Positions 8,128 to 16,923 of a stretch of DNA of 20,332 nucleotides are shown here, piece by piece (within the stretch, counting starts at the first letter, position 1; each line of letters starts with the position of its first letter). The stretch covers positions 1-20,332 of the forward strand of contig NZ_QRLV01000019.1 in the NCBI RefSeq assembly GCF_003472385.1, read 5' to 3'. A program made the translations under genes and the position numbers. Source of the DNA: Sutterella sp. AM11-39. Its GTDB lineage: Bacteria; Pseudomonadota; Gammaproteobacteria; Burkholderiales; Burkholderiaceae_F. The notes below the pieces were generated by a model. It worked only from the letters and a program-made list of their open reading frames with translations, had not been told where the DNA came from and searched no databases.

Positions 8128-9447
8128 ATGGGCAGTTGGTTTGATGTCTTAATGCTTTTTGCGCTGATTGTTTTCAACGGCGTCTTTTCGATGAGCGAAA
8201 TTGCGCTTGTCACCAGTCGCAAGGCGCGACTGCAGGTTATGGCCGAAGACGGCAACAAGGGAGCGCAGCGCGCCGCGCTGCTGCAAGCCGATCCCACCTG
8301 GGCGCTTTCGACCATTCAGGTGGGCATCACCTCCATCGGCATTCTCTCGGGTATCGTGGGCGAATCGGCTTTGGCCGGTCCCGCAGCCGAGGTGCTTGTG
8401 GGCTGGGGCGTGTCGCCCGAAACAGCCAAGGTGCTCGGCGTCACGCTCGTCGTGGTGTTTGTGACGTATTTCTCGATCGTTCTCGGAGAACTCGTTCCCA
8501 AACGTTTGGGACAGAGCCGACCCGAGGCGCTTGCGAGCGTTGTCGCCCGTCCGCTTCACTTGCTGAGCCTTATCATGAGCCCCTTCGTGAAGCTGCTTTC
8601 GGTTTCCACGAAGTTCGTCTTGAAGGTTCTGCGTCTTGACAAGGGTGAAGAAGCCGGCGTCACGCAGGAAGAAATCCACGCGATGATCGAAGAGGGCAGC
8701 GCTTCGGGCGCCATTGAAGAAAGCGAACGCGACATGGTGCGCAACGTGTTTCGACTCGACGACCGTCAGGTGGGGTCGGTGATGACGCCGCGAAGCGACA
8801 TCGAATGGATCGATCTTCAGGACAGCACCGAAGAAAACGTCAAGAAACTGCTCACGAGCAAGCGCTCCCGTCTGGTGGTGGCCTCGGGGTCTCTCTCCGA
8901 CGTCAAGGGAATCTGCTCGACGCGAAGCCTCCTGCAGCAGATCGTCGACAAAAAGGAAATTGACTTTACCCAGAATTTGCTTCCTGCCGTTTACGTTCCC
9001 GAATCGTTGAGCGGTATGGAGCTTTTGGAACACTTCAAGAGCACGATCGTGCCGCTGTCGCTTGTCGTCGATGAGTTCGGCGAAGTCGTGGGGCTCGTGA
9101 CCCCGCGCGATGTGCTGGAAGCCATTGCCGGAGAATTTCAGGCCGAAACCGAAGACGAGCGCATGGCGATCGAACGCCCCGACGGCTCGTGGTTCCTCGA
9201 CGGCATCATTGCGATTCCGGAACTCAAGGACACGCTCGGAATCAAGGAAGTGCCCGAAGAGGATCTGGGGCGCTACAACACGCTTGCCGGCATGATGATG
9301 CTGTTGCTGCAGCGGCTGCCTAAGACGGGCGATCGCGTGAGCTGGGAAAACTGGGATTTCGAAGTGGCCGATATGGACGGTCGTCGAATCGACAAGGTAC
9401 TGGCCACTCCCCAAGTCGTCACCGCCGAGCCCGAAGGCAAGGCCTAA
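8128..9447 (+). CDS. CNNM/CorC-HlyC family membrane protein with CBS domains
   Basis: This is a 439-residue integral membrane protein of the hemolysin-C/CorC (CNNM, DUF21) family. Members have been linked to Mg2+ or Co2+ transport or resistance and, for E. coli YtfL, to polyamine export; the substrate here is unknown. The N-terminal domain (about 1-175) has several hydrophobic segments and the hallmark stretches NGVFSMSEIALVTSRKARLQ and VLGELVPKRLG. A linker with the acidic helix EEIHAMIEEG leads to a CBS pair (about 205-320; VMTPRSDIEWID and VVDEFGEVVGLVTPRDVLE). The C-terminal transporter-associated domain (about 335-420) includes PDGSWFLDG and GRYNTLAGMM. It lies 18 bp before uppP and the two probably form one transcript. 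Confidence 0.93.
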   Translation: MGSWFDVLMLFALIVFNGVFSMSEIALVTSRKARLQVMAEDGNKGAQRAALLQADPTWALSTIQVGITSIGILSGIVGESALAGPAAEVLVGWGVSPETAKVLGVTLVVVFVTYFSIVLGELVPKRLGQSRPEALASVVARPLHLLSLIMSPFVKLLSVSTKFVLKVLRLDKGEEAGVTQEEIHAMIEEGSASGAIEESERDMVRNVFRLDDRQVGSVMTPRSDIEWIDLQDSTEENVKKLLTSKRSRLVVASGSLSDVKGICSTRSLLQQIVDKKEIDFTQNLLPAVYVPESLSGMELLEHFKSTIVPLSLVVDEFGEVVGLVTPRDVLEAIAGEFQAETEDERMAIERPDGSWFLDGIIAIPELKDTLGIKEVPEEDLGRYNTLAGMMMLLLQRLPKTGDRVSWENWDFEVADMDGRRIDKVLATPQVVTAEPEGKA

Positions 9448-9465
9448 ACGAGTGAATTTGCACCC

Positions 9466-10296
9466 ATGGACATTCTTATTCTCATCCAAAGTCTCATTCT
9501 CGGCATCGTCGAAGGCCTGACGGAATTTTTGCCGGTGAGTTCGACCGGACACCTGATTTTGGCGGGCGACATCATCAATTTCTCTCCCGTATGGGCCGAT
9601 ACGTTCTACATCGCCATTCAGGCCGGCGCCATCGTCGCCGTCTGCTGGCATTACCGGATGCGCTTGATCGCGATTTTGCTCAATCTCTTCAAGTCCGGAA
9701 AAGAGCAGCGTCTTGCGATCAACATCATCGTGGGCTTTCTGCCTGCTGCCGTTCTGGGCGCCACGCTTTCGAGCTTTGTGAAGTCGCATTTCTTCAATGT
9801 CTTTACGGTGGCGCTCGCGCTCGTGATCGGCGGCCTGATCATTCTGTGGATCGAGGACTACCACGAACGCAAGAACATCACGCCGCGCGTGCCGACAATT
9901 GACGATATGACGGCCAAGGACGCCTTTGCCGTGGGCTGCATGCAGTGCTTTGCGCTCATCCCCGGCACGTCGCGCTCGGGCTCGACCATCATCGGCGGCC
10001 TGGTTCTGGGCTTGTCCCGCAAGGCAGCCACCGAGTTCTCATTCTTTCTGGCGATTCCTACCATTTTCGGTGCCACGGTCTGGGATCTGTGGCAGTCGCG
10101 GGACGCCCTGGCCTTTGACAGTCTTCCGGCCATTGCCGTGGGTTTCGTGGTGAGCTTTGTTTCTGCGATCGTCGTGGTGCGCTGGCTTCTGCGCTATGTC
10201 TCCACGAATGACTTCCGAGTTTTCGGTTGGTACCGCATTGTTTTTGGTATCGTGATTCTGGTGGCGGGTTATTTCGGCGTCGGAATCGCACTCTGA
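9466..10296 (+). CDS. uppP: Undecaprenyl-diphosphatase UppP (BacA)
   Basis: UppP removes a phosphate from undecaprenyl diphosphate at the outer face of the cytoplasmic membrane, recycling the lipid carrier for peptidoglycan and other envelope polymers; overproduction gives bacitracin resistance. The 276-residue polytopic protein shows the two catalytic motifs: EGLTEFLPVSSTGH (E16, E20, S26, H29) and PGTSRSGST (166-174, with R170). Length and hydrophobic pattern are normal. The start ATG is 18 bp after the CNNM gene's stop, with only weak GAGTGA upstream, consistent with translation in an operon. A hairpin terminator follows. Confidence 0.96.
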   Translation: MDILILIQSLILGIVEGLTEFLPVSSTGHLILAGDIINFSPVWADTFYIAIQAGAIVAVCWHYRMRLIAILLNLFKSGKEQRLAINIIVGFLPAAVLGATLSSFVKSHFFNVFTVALALVIGGLIILWIEDYHERKNITPRVPTIDDMTAKDAFAVGCMQCFALIPGTSRSGSTIIGGLVLGLSRKAATEFSFFLAIPTIFGATVWDLWQSRDALAFDSLPAIAVGFVVSFVSAIVVVRWLLRYVSTNDFRVFGWYRIVFGIVILVAGYFGVGIAL

Positions 10297-10301
10297 TCCT
10301 A

Positions 10302-10345
10302 AACCAACATGGCCGGCCTTGGTTGTCCGAAGCCGGCTTATTTCT
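10302..10345 (+). terminator. Probable terminator after uppP
   Basis: Two overlapping hairpins are possible: AACCAA/TTGGTT (10302-10307 with 10319-10324) and GCCGGC/GCCGGC (10312-10317 with 10332-10337), the latter followed by TTATTTCT. It may also stop transcription from the opposing amidase remnant. Confidence 0.5.
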
Positions 10346-10347
10346 AC

Positions 10348-10560
10348 TTATCGGTTTTGGACCAGCGCTTTTGAGAGCTCCAACAGCCAAGCGTCCGTGC
10401 CGCACGCCGAGACCAAGGACACGCCAAGCGGAGCACCGTCGATTTCAGCCAGCGGCAGCGTGATCCAAGGTACGCCGGCAAGTTCGCCCAGGTAGAACGA
10501 GGCGCTCATCTTGCTGCGAAAGACGTTCATGTTGTCCGGCAAGCTTGCAAATGGCTTCTT
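10348..10560 (-). pseudogene. Remnant of an amidase-signature enzyme, C-terminus only
   Basis: The minus strand encodes FRSKMSASFYLGELAGVPW, then ITLPLAEIDGAPLGVSLV, then GTDAWLLELSKAL before a stop. This matches the last 60-70 residues of amidase-signature family hydrolases (GatA/AtzF-like), where an AGLPxxxLPL segment is followed by GxPxGxxLxxxxGxDxxLL. The catalytic Ser-Ser-Lys region, which lies farther N-terminal in the family, is absent. Homology fades at about 10545-10560, where the leader of the transposase-like gene begins on the other strand. I read it as a dead 3' fragment left after insertion or deletion. The right edge is approximate. Confidence 0.65.
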
Positions 10561-10614
10561 CCCGACTGAGCCCATACAATGGCGGAATGAACAGCAAGAG
10601 CGCAGAGGAAAAGC

Positions 10615-11766
10615 ATGGCCGGACGTCCGCAGAGATTTGAGCTTCGTTTGACGACACAAGAACGAGTGCGATTGGAAAAACTCATTGCTTCGTCAGAGAC
10701 AGCCTCTCGTCTGCGGCAGCGTGCCCGCGTGATTTTGTTGCGTGCCGACGGCAAAACATATGCCGACATTGAAAAGGAGCTCGCAATTTCCACGCCGACG
10801 ATCGCCAAAATCCTCAAGAAGTGCTTTGTCTATGGTGTTGACAAAGCCCTGGGCGATTTAGATCGAACCGGACGCAACGACGTGATTGACGCCGGCGCCA
10901 AGGCCTGGCTTGTGTCTCTGGCCTGCCAGTTTCCTGAGGATGTCCCCGAAGGTCCCGAACAGGACCGCTGGACCATCTCGGCGCTCACCGATTACGTGCA
11001 GCGGCATTGTGCGGCGGCAGGCTACGCGTCGCTTGAAAACGTCCGTAGCTCCACGGTCTGGAACATTCTGAACGACCCGACGGCCAAACCTCGGCATCTC
11101 GACTACTGTCTGGAGTGTCGGGACGAGTCGCCTTTGGAGGACAAAAAGCAGATTTTGCTTCTCTACAAGCGTATGGAACTGGTGCCGAAATTTGAGCGCG
11201 ACGCATTGGGTACGGGCTTTTGTGCCGTCGAGCCCGAAGGTGCGGCCTATTCGGCCGTGATGCAGGCCGTGACGCTTGCTTCCGTTCCCGATCCGCAACC
11301 GCCGGGACCGCGTCAGGCAGGCGATGAGCGCTTTTCCGTACTTACCGGAACCGATATGCAGTCCGGCAGCGTCTTTAGCCTCGTGCGCGAGGACTACACG
11401 GGCGACGCGTTTGTGGAATTTCTCAAGCAGGCCGATAGGCGCTACCCGCAGCGCTATGACATCGTGCTTGTGCTCGAAAAGTGCTGGATCTATCGCACCA
11501 AGGAAGTGCTTGAATATCTGGCAGGCTGCCGCAAAGGACGCTTTCACTTTGTGTGCGAGCACAAAAACGCCTTCTGGCTCAATCTGGTCGAATGTTTCTT
11601 AACGAAGCTCACGCGGCATGCCTTTGCCGAAATGCGCGCGCCCGACAAAAAGACATTGATCCGTCAGGTCGCCCGCTGGCTTGTGGAGCTAAATCATGAG
11701 CCCGTGGCATTTCGTTGGCCGGGAAGTTCGCAGGAAATCGCCCGCGTGCTTTGCATCGACGTCTGA
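10615..11766 (+). CDS. IS630-type transposase-like protein with altered catalytic residues
   Basis: The 383-residue product follows the IS630 (Tc1/mariner superfamily) plan. The N-terminal helix-turn-helix region (about 30-75) contains RLRQRARVILLRADGKTYAD and LAISTPTIAKILKK. A linker with RTGRNDVIDAGAK and a second winged-helix segment (about 115-170) lead to a DDE-like core. The core keeps the scaffold (DAFVEFLKQADRRYPQRYDI, then TKEVLEYL, then WLNLVE at 321-326), but the catalytic signature is changed. Where the family has a DEKP-like motif this has AVEP (204-207). Where it has LDNxxxH this has LEKCWIY (287-293). Only E326 remains. The frame is intact, has a good GAGGAA ribosome site, and shows neighbour-like codon use. 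No terminal inverted repeats or flanking TA duplication were found. It may be an exapted DNA-binding protein rather than an active transposase; catalytic loss is inferred from motifs I recall. Confidence 0.8.
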   Translation: MAGRPQRFELRLTTQERVRLEKLIASSETASRLRQRARVILLRADGKTYADIEKELAISTPTIAKILKKCFVYGVDKALGDLDRTGRNDVIDAGAKAWLVSLACQFPEDVPEGPEQDRWTISALTDYVQRHCAAAGYASLENVRSSTVWNILNDPTAKPRHLDYCLECRDESPLEDKKQILLLYKRMELVPKFERDALGTGFCAVEPEGAAYSAVMQAVTLASVPDPQPPGPRQAGDERFSVLTGTDMQSGSVFSLVREDYTGDAFVEFLKQADRRYPQRYDIVLVLEKCWIYRTKEVLEYLAGCRKGRFHFVCEHKNAFWLNLVECFLTKLTRHAFAEMRAPDKKTLIRQVARWLVELNHEPVAFRWPGSSQEIARVLCIDV

Positions 11767-11819
11767 ATTTCTTAACTCAGGTTTCTCCATTACTTAACTT
11801 TCGTCGGGATTTCTTAACG
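11767..11819. repeat. Three phased direct repeats, ATTWCTTAACK
   Basis: ATTTCTTAACT (11767), ATTACTTAACT (11789) and ATTTCTTAACG (11809) recur at 22- and 20-bp intervals, about two helical turns each, just after the transposase-like gene and upstream of the dmsA-like operon. The arrangement resembles an array of protein-binding sites. A further TTTCTTAACG occurs within the transposase-like gene near 11595. No inverted copy was seen upstream of that gene. Confidence 0.6.
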
Positions 11820-11885
11820 TTATTCCGAAAAGTCGCAGTGGATTGAAAAAACAGCGGCTTTTAGACTGCCCTGGACTTTTGAAGG

Positions 11886-12007
11886 GGACGGATGCGTCCT
11901 CTCACGAGTCGTACAAACGAGCAGTCGTCCCAAGAGGCGACTGACCAAGACCGAAAGAGAAAGTTTTTACCCCGGCGGTCTTTGTGCCGCGCAGATTTTC
12001 TTTCGGT
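11886..12007 (+). promoter_or_regulatory. Structured 5' leader upstream of the dmsA-like gene
   Basis: Three hairpins can be drawn in order: GGACG/CGTCC (11886-11899), CAGTCG/CGACTG (11922-11943), and a larger one in which ACCGAAAG (11950-11957) pairs with CTTTCGGT (12000-12007) around an inner CGGC/GCCG stem (11973-11976 with 11986-11989). The last ends 18 nt before the AGGAG ribosome site. No known riboswitch class was recognised, and no convincing FNR box or promoter was found in 11820-11885. Confidence 0.4.
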
Positions 12008-12038
12008 ACGACCCACGAAAGAAACAGGAGAAACCGTA

Positions 12039-14435
12039 ATGAACGCCCTCCAAATTCCCATTCCGCGCAGAAGTTTCCTGCACGGTTTGACCGCTCTTGC
12101 CGCAGCCGGCTTCATGCCGACGGCTCTCGCGAAGGCCGTGGCCGATGCGATCGACGACTTCGGCAACTACACCTGGGCCGCCTGCGTCATCAACTGCGGC
12201 AACCGCTGCCCGCTGCGCGTATATACGAAGGCCGGCAAGGTCATTCGCATTGAAACCGACAATACCATCAAGGACAGCTGCCATCCGCGTCAGATCCGCG
12301 CCTGCCTGAAGGGCCGCTCGATGCGTCAGCGCTTGTACTCGCCCGATCGTCTGCGCTATCCGATGAAGCGTGTGGGCGAACGCGGTGAGGCCAAGTTCGA
12401 GCGCATCTCTTGGGACGAAGCCTACAAGACGATTGCCAAGCGCTGGAAGGAAATCAAGGAAAAGTACGGCAACGAATCCATCTACTGGAACTACTGCAGC
12501 GGCCAGCAGTCGCTCGTCAATTCGCGCCGTGCCTGGCAGCGCCTGATGAACCTCATGGGCGGCTATCTGCGCTACTACGGTTCCTATTCTTCGGCTCAGA
12601 TTTCAGCCGCGTTCCCCTTCACCTACGGTAAGAAGGCCGCCTCCGGCATTCAGGAAATCGCCAACGCCAAGCTCTACGTCGCCTTTGGCAACAATCCTTC
12701 CGTCACCCGCGGTTCGGGCGGCTCCAAGGGTTATCAGTTCCGCTGCGCGCTCGAAAAGGGCCATCCCAAGACCATCGTGATCGATCCGATCTACACGGAT
12801 ACGGTGGCAGGCAAGATCGATCAGTGGATCCCGATCCGCCCAGGTACCGACGCCGCGCTCGTCGAAGCCATCGCCTACGAACTCATCCGCAACAACTGGG
12901 TCGACGAAGCCTTCCTGGAAAAGTACTGCATCGGCTACAACGAAAAGACGCTGCCCAAGTCCGCTCCGCCCAAGTCTGACTACAAGTCCTACATCATGGG
13001 TGCGGCCGACGGTGTGGCAAAGACGCCGGAACGCGCTTCCCGCATTACGGGCATTCCCGTTGAAACCATCGTGAATCTTGCCAAGGAAATCGGCACCACC
13101 AAGCCTGTCTTCATCGCTCAGGGCCTCGGTCCGCAGCGTCAGGCCAACGGCGAACAGACGGCCCGCGCGATTGCCATGCTGCCGATTCTGACCGGCCAGA
13201 TCGGTCTGCCCGGCACCTCCACCGGTATGGAAGAAGACGGCACAAATTGGGAACCGACCTATCTGCCCGTGGGCACCAATCCCATCAAGGCTCAGATTCC
13301 GGTGTTCCTCTGGACCGACGCCATTCTGCGAGGCGAACAGATGGACTGGATCCACGACGGCGTCAAGGGTCTCGAAGAGGGCAAGAAGCTCGGTCACAGC
13401 ATCAAGATGATCGTCAATTCCGGCGGCAACACGCTCATCAACCAGCACGGCGACTGCAACTGGACGGATAAGGTGCTGCGCGACGACAGCAAGTGCGAAT
13501 TCATCGTGGTGTGCGACAACATGATGACACCTTCTGCCCGCTACGCCGACATCCTGCTGCCCGATACGCTGGGTCCCGAAACGGACGACATTTGCGGCAA
13601 CGGCGACTCGATGGGTGATCTTGCCTGCATCTATCCGATGCACAAGGCGGTCGATCCCGCTTTCGATCAGCGCCCGAGCTGGGAAATCTGCCGAGGCATC
13701 GCCAAGGAACTCGGTCTGGAAGAACAGTACACGGAAGGCCGTGATCAGAAGGGCTGGATCAAGTGGTGCTACGAACAGACACGCAAGGACAATCCCGAAC
13801 TGCCCGAATTCGACAAGTTCTGGAAGGCCGGCCCCACTCAGCTCTTCAATGTGAAGTGGCAGCCGATCATGTTCAGGGAATTCCGCGAAGACCCGGTGAA
13901 GAACCCGCTCAAGACGCCGTCCGGAAAGATCGAAATCTATTCCGAGGCTCTGGCCAATCTTTCCAAGACCTGGGTGCTTCCCAAGGGCGACGTCATTTCG
14001 GCTCTGCCCAAGTTCGTGCAGACCTTCGACATGCCGGGCGACAAGGCCGCCAAGAAGTATCCGCTGCAGTGCTTCGGATACCACGGTCACGGCCGCACGC
14101 ACTCGACGTTCCACAATTTGCCGTGGTTGCGCGAAGTGCATCCGGATCAGGTGCTCATCAACGAACTTGACGCCAAGGCCCGCAACATTGCCGACGGCGA
14201 CAAGGTGCATGTCTTTAACGACCGCGGCTGCATCGAAGTGCCCGCTCATGTCACCAAGCGCATCATGCCCGGCGTGTGCGCCGTGCCGCAGGGCGCCTGG
14301 TACAAGCCCGTCAAGAAGGACGGCAAGACGATTGACGTGGGGGCGTGCATCAATACGCTCACGGGCCATCGTCCGAGTCCGCTTGCCAAGGGCAATCCGC
14401 AGCATTCCAACCTTGTGGAAATCCGCAAGGCCTAA
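12039..14435 (+). CDS. dmsA: DmsA-like molybdopterin oxidoreductase, catalytic subunit
   Basis: This is a DMSO-reductase-family enzyme with a bis-molybdopterin guanine dinucleotide cofactor, closely resembling DmsA, which reduces dimethyl sulfoxide and related S- or N-oxides in anaerobic respiration. From the ATG at 12039 (AGGAG 8 bases upstream) it has 798 residues. The N-terminal PRRSFLHG is a Tat signal, so it is exported folded to the periplasm. The [4Fe-4S] site is C49-x3-C53-x3-C57 with C89. The likely molybdenum ligand is Ser184 in GSYSSAQ. IRPGTDAALVEAIAYEL, the LPILTG region, SARYADILLPDT and a C-terminal LTGHRPSPLAKGNPQHSNLVEI are typical of DmsA. The upstream 49 codons of the open frame are leader, not protein. 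dmsB follows after 15 bp. Substrate cannot be fixed from sequence: DmsA/YnfE relatives use DMSO, TMAO or selenate. Confidence 0.92.
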   Translation: MNALQIPIPRRSFLHGLTALAAAGFMPTALAKAVADAIDDFGNYTWAACVINCGNRCPLRVYTKAGKVIRIETDNTIKDSCHPRQIRACLKGRSMRQRLYSPDRLRYPMKRVGERGEAKFERISWDEAYKTIAKRWKEIKEKYGNESIYWNYCSGQQSLVNSRRAWQRLMNLMGGYLRYYGSYSSAQISAAFPFTYGKKAASGIQEIANAKLYVAFGNNPSVTRGSGGSKGYQFRCALEKGHPKTIVIDPIYTDTVAGKIDQWIPIRPGTDAALVEAIAYELIRNNWVDEAFLEKYCIGYNEKTLPKSAPPKSDYKSYIMGAADGVAKTPERASRITGIPVETIVNLAKEIGTTKPVFIAQGLGPQRQANGEQTARAIAMLPILTGQIGLPGTSTGMEEDGTNWEPTYLPVGTNPIKAQIPVFLWTDAILRGEQMDWIHDGVKGLEEGKKLGHSIKMIVNSGGNTLINQHGDCNWTDKVLRDDSKCEFIVVCDNMMTPSARYADILLPDTLGPETDDICGNGDSMGDLACIYPMHKAVDPAFDQRPSWEICRGIAKELGLEEQYTEGRDQKGWIKWCYEQTRKDNPELPEFDKFWKAGPTQLFNVKWQPIMFREFREDPVKNPLKTPSGKIEIYSEALANLSKTWVLPKGDVISALPKFVQTFDMPGDKAAKKYPLQCFGYHGHGRTHSTFHNLPWLREVHPDQVLINELDAKARNIADGDKVHVFNDRGCIEVPAHVTKRIMPGVCAVPQGAWYKPVKKDGKTIDVGACINTLTGHRPSPLAKGNPQHSNLVEIRKA

Positions 14436-14450
14436 TCCGGGAGCACAGAC

Positions 14451-15026
14451 ATGACACAACTTGGATTTTTCATTGATCTCACCAAGTGCACCGGCTGCCA
14501 GACCTGCACGGTCGCCTGCAAGGATGCACACAATTTGGAAGTCGGCCGTAATTTCCGCAAGGTTCTTGAAGCCGAGTCCGGCTCCTGGAAGCAGGACAAG
14601 GCAACGGGCGCCTGGCATCAGGATGTTTGCGCCTACTACGTTTCGATCTCGTGCAACCACTGCGCCGATCCGGTCTGCGTGAAGGTTTGCCCCACCAAGG
14701 CACATTTCAAGCGCAAGGAAGACGGTCTGGTGGTGATTGACACCAAAAAGTGCATCGGCTGCGGCGCGTGCGCCATGGCTTGCCCGTACCATGCACCGGT
14801 TCTCAATCCGGTCACCAAGAAGATGAGCAAGTGCGACGGGTGCCTCAACCGCCTGCAAGCCGGTCTTCAGCCCATCTGCGTGGAATCCTGTCCGCAGCGC
14901 GCCATCGAGTTCGGTCCGATCGAAGAACTGCGCCGCAAGCACGGCAAGCTCGCTCAGATCGCTCCGCTGCCCGATCCTGCGCAGACGAAACCCTCGCTCG
15001 TGATTCGTCCGCCCAAGGGTATGTGA
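14451..15026 (+). CDS. dmsB: DmsB-like four-cluster iron-sulfur electron-transfer subunit
   Basis: DmsB-type subunits carry electrons from the membrane anchor to the molybdenum subunit. The 191-residue product has the full set of sixteen cysteines in four ferredoxin-like groups: C13/16/19/23, C68/71/76/80, C101/104/107/111 and C128/131/143/147, enough for four [4Fe-4S] clusters. The opening GFFIDLTKCTGCQTC and the PVCVKVCPTKAH segment are characteristic. It has no signal peptide of its own, as usual, and would travel through Tat with DmsA. A GGGAG site precedes the ATG. The gene ends the operon: a terminator follows and no dmsC-like anchor or DmsD/TorD chaperone gene is present in the window. 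Confidence 0.95.
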   Translation: MTQLGFFIDLTKCTGCQTCTVACKDAHNLEVGRNFRKVLEAESGSWKQDKATGAWHQDVCAYYVSISCNHCADPVCVKVCPTKAHFKRKEDGLVVIDTKKCIGCGACAMACPYHAPVLNPVTKKMSKCDGCLNRLQAGLQPICVESCPQRAIEFGPIEELRRKHGKLAQIAPLPDPAQTKPSLVIRPPKGM

Positions 15027-15050
15027 TTTTGGCGGCATAAGCCGATCAGA

Positions 15051-15089
15051 AAACCGCGCTTGACTTCAGCGGGTCAGGTGCGGCTTTTT
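15051..15089 (+). terminator. Terminator of the dmsAB-like operon
   Basis: CCGC (15054-15057) pairs with GCGG (15080-15083), with a further TGAC/GTCA helix inside. A T5 run follows at 15085-15089. The stem is bulged, so the fold is moderate. Confidence 0.55.
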
Positions 15090-15104
15090 CATGCGGCAAG
15101 GCAA

Positions 15105-15142
15105 ACAAAAACGGCGACTTTCTAGATTGGAAAGCCGCCGTT
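15105..15142 (-). terminator. Rho-independent terminator of argH
   Basis: On the minus strand AACGGCG and CGCCGTT (15136-15142 with 15110-15116) form the base of a long stem that includes a TTTC/GAAA helix, followed by T5 and a T-rich tail. It lies 24 bp past the argH stop. Confidence 0.75.
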
Positions 15143-15165
15143 GTCGCTAGAACGTCAAGCGAACG

Positions 15166-16611
<1,446 letters not shown>

Positions 16612-16628
16612 GGCTGAAAAAATAAATT

Positions 16629-16658
16629 CGTATAGTGTAGGTTGTGCCGAACCGTCAG
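16629..16658 (-). promoter_or_regulatory. Possible argH promoter
   Basis: On the minus strand CTGACG (plus 16653-16658) and TATACG (plus 16629-16634) are 18 bp apart. The -35 lies in a TGACGG hexamer that recurs 21 bp farther upstream (plus-strand CCGTCA at 16652 and 16673), so an operator overlapping the promoter is conceivable. Confidence 0.35.
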
Positions 16659-16923
16659 AGCGGTTGTACTGCTCCGTCAAAAGAAAGAGCGTCCCGAGGA
16701 TGCCTGAAAACAGGTTCGGATTTTTGAAAAACGCCAATAATATCAAAAGTCTCTCGCTTTTTTAGCGGCCTCAGGCAATAAATTTTGTCCAGGTCGGTTG
16801 TCTCGGAGCTTCTCTTAAGCCAGCGCGAAGAGTTGCTTTGTTAGAATCCGCGCCGAACAATGGATTGGCGGATGTTGGCGTCAATGCACGTACTGCATCC
16901 GATCTCAGCTTGAAAGAAAGACT
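16659..16923. other. Intergenic region between argH and hemC
   Basis: The argH-hemC gap is about 310 bp and holds no convincing gene. Beyond the argH promoter there is a small CCTG/CAGG hairpin at 16703-16714, an AT-rich stretch near 16720-16790, and TAGAAT at 16842-16847, which could be a hemC -10 box without a clear -35. Nothing else was recognised. Confidence 0.4.

Noticed and set aside
8149..9864. A 571-codon open frame on the minus strand opposite the CNNM gene and uppP
   Set aside because: The product is His/Arg/Asp-rich low-information sequence typical of an antisense shadow; both sense genes have clear family motifs.
10587..10640. A short ORF starting at ATG 10587 as the true start of the transposase-like gene
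   Set aside because: It is in a different frame and stops after 17 codons; ATG 10615 with GAGGAA upstream is the better start.
11767..11819. CRISPR-like array
   Set aside because: The units are only 11 bp and spacers 9-11 bp, far too short; they fit binding sites instead.
10545..11830. A complete insertion sequence with inverted repeats around the transposase-like gene
   Set aside because: I compared the 10545-10614 leader with the reverse complement of 11767-11840 and saw no matching ends and no clear TA duplication.
11820..11885. FNR/ANR-type box or promoter upstream of dmsA
   Set aside because: TTGAAAAAACAG near 11843 lacks the second half-site of an FNR box, and no -10 box lies at proper spacing.
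12603..15038. An 811-codon open frame on the minus strand opposite dmsAB
   Set aside because: It mirrors strongly biased GC-rich codons of dmsA and dmsB, has no recognisable domain, and the plus-strand genes are unambiguous.
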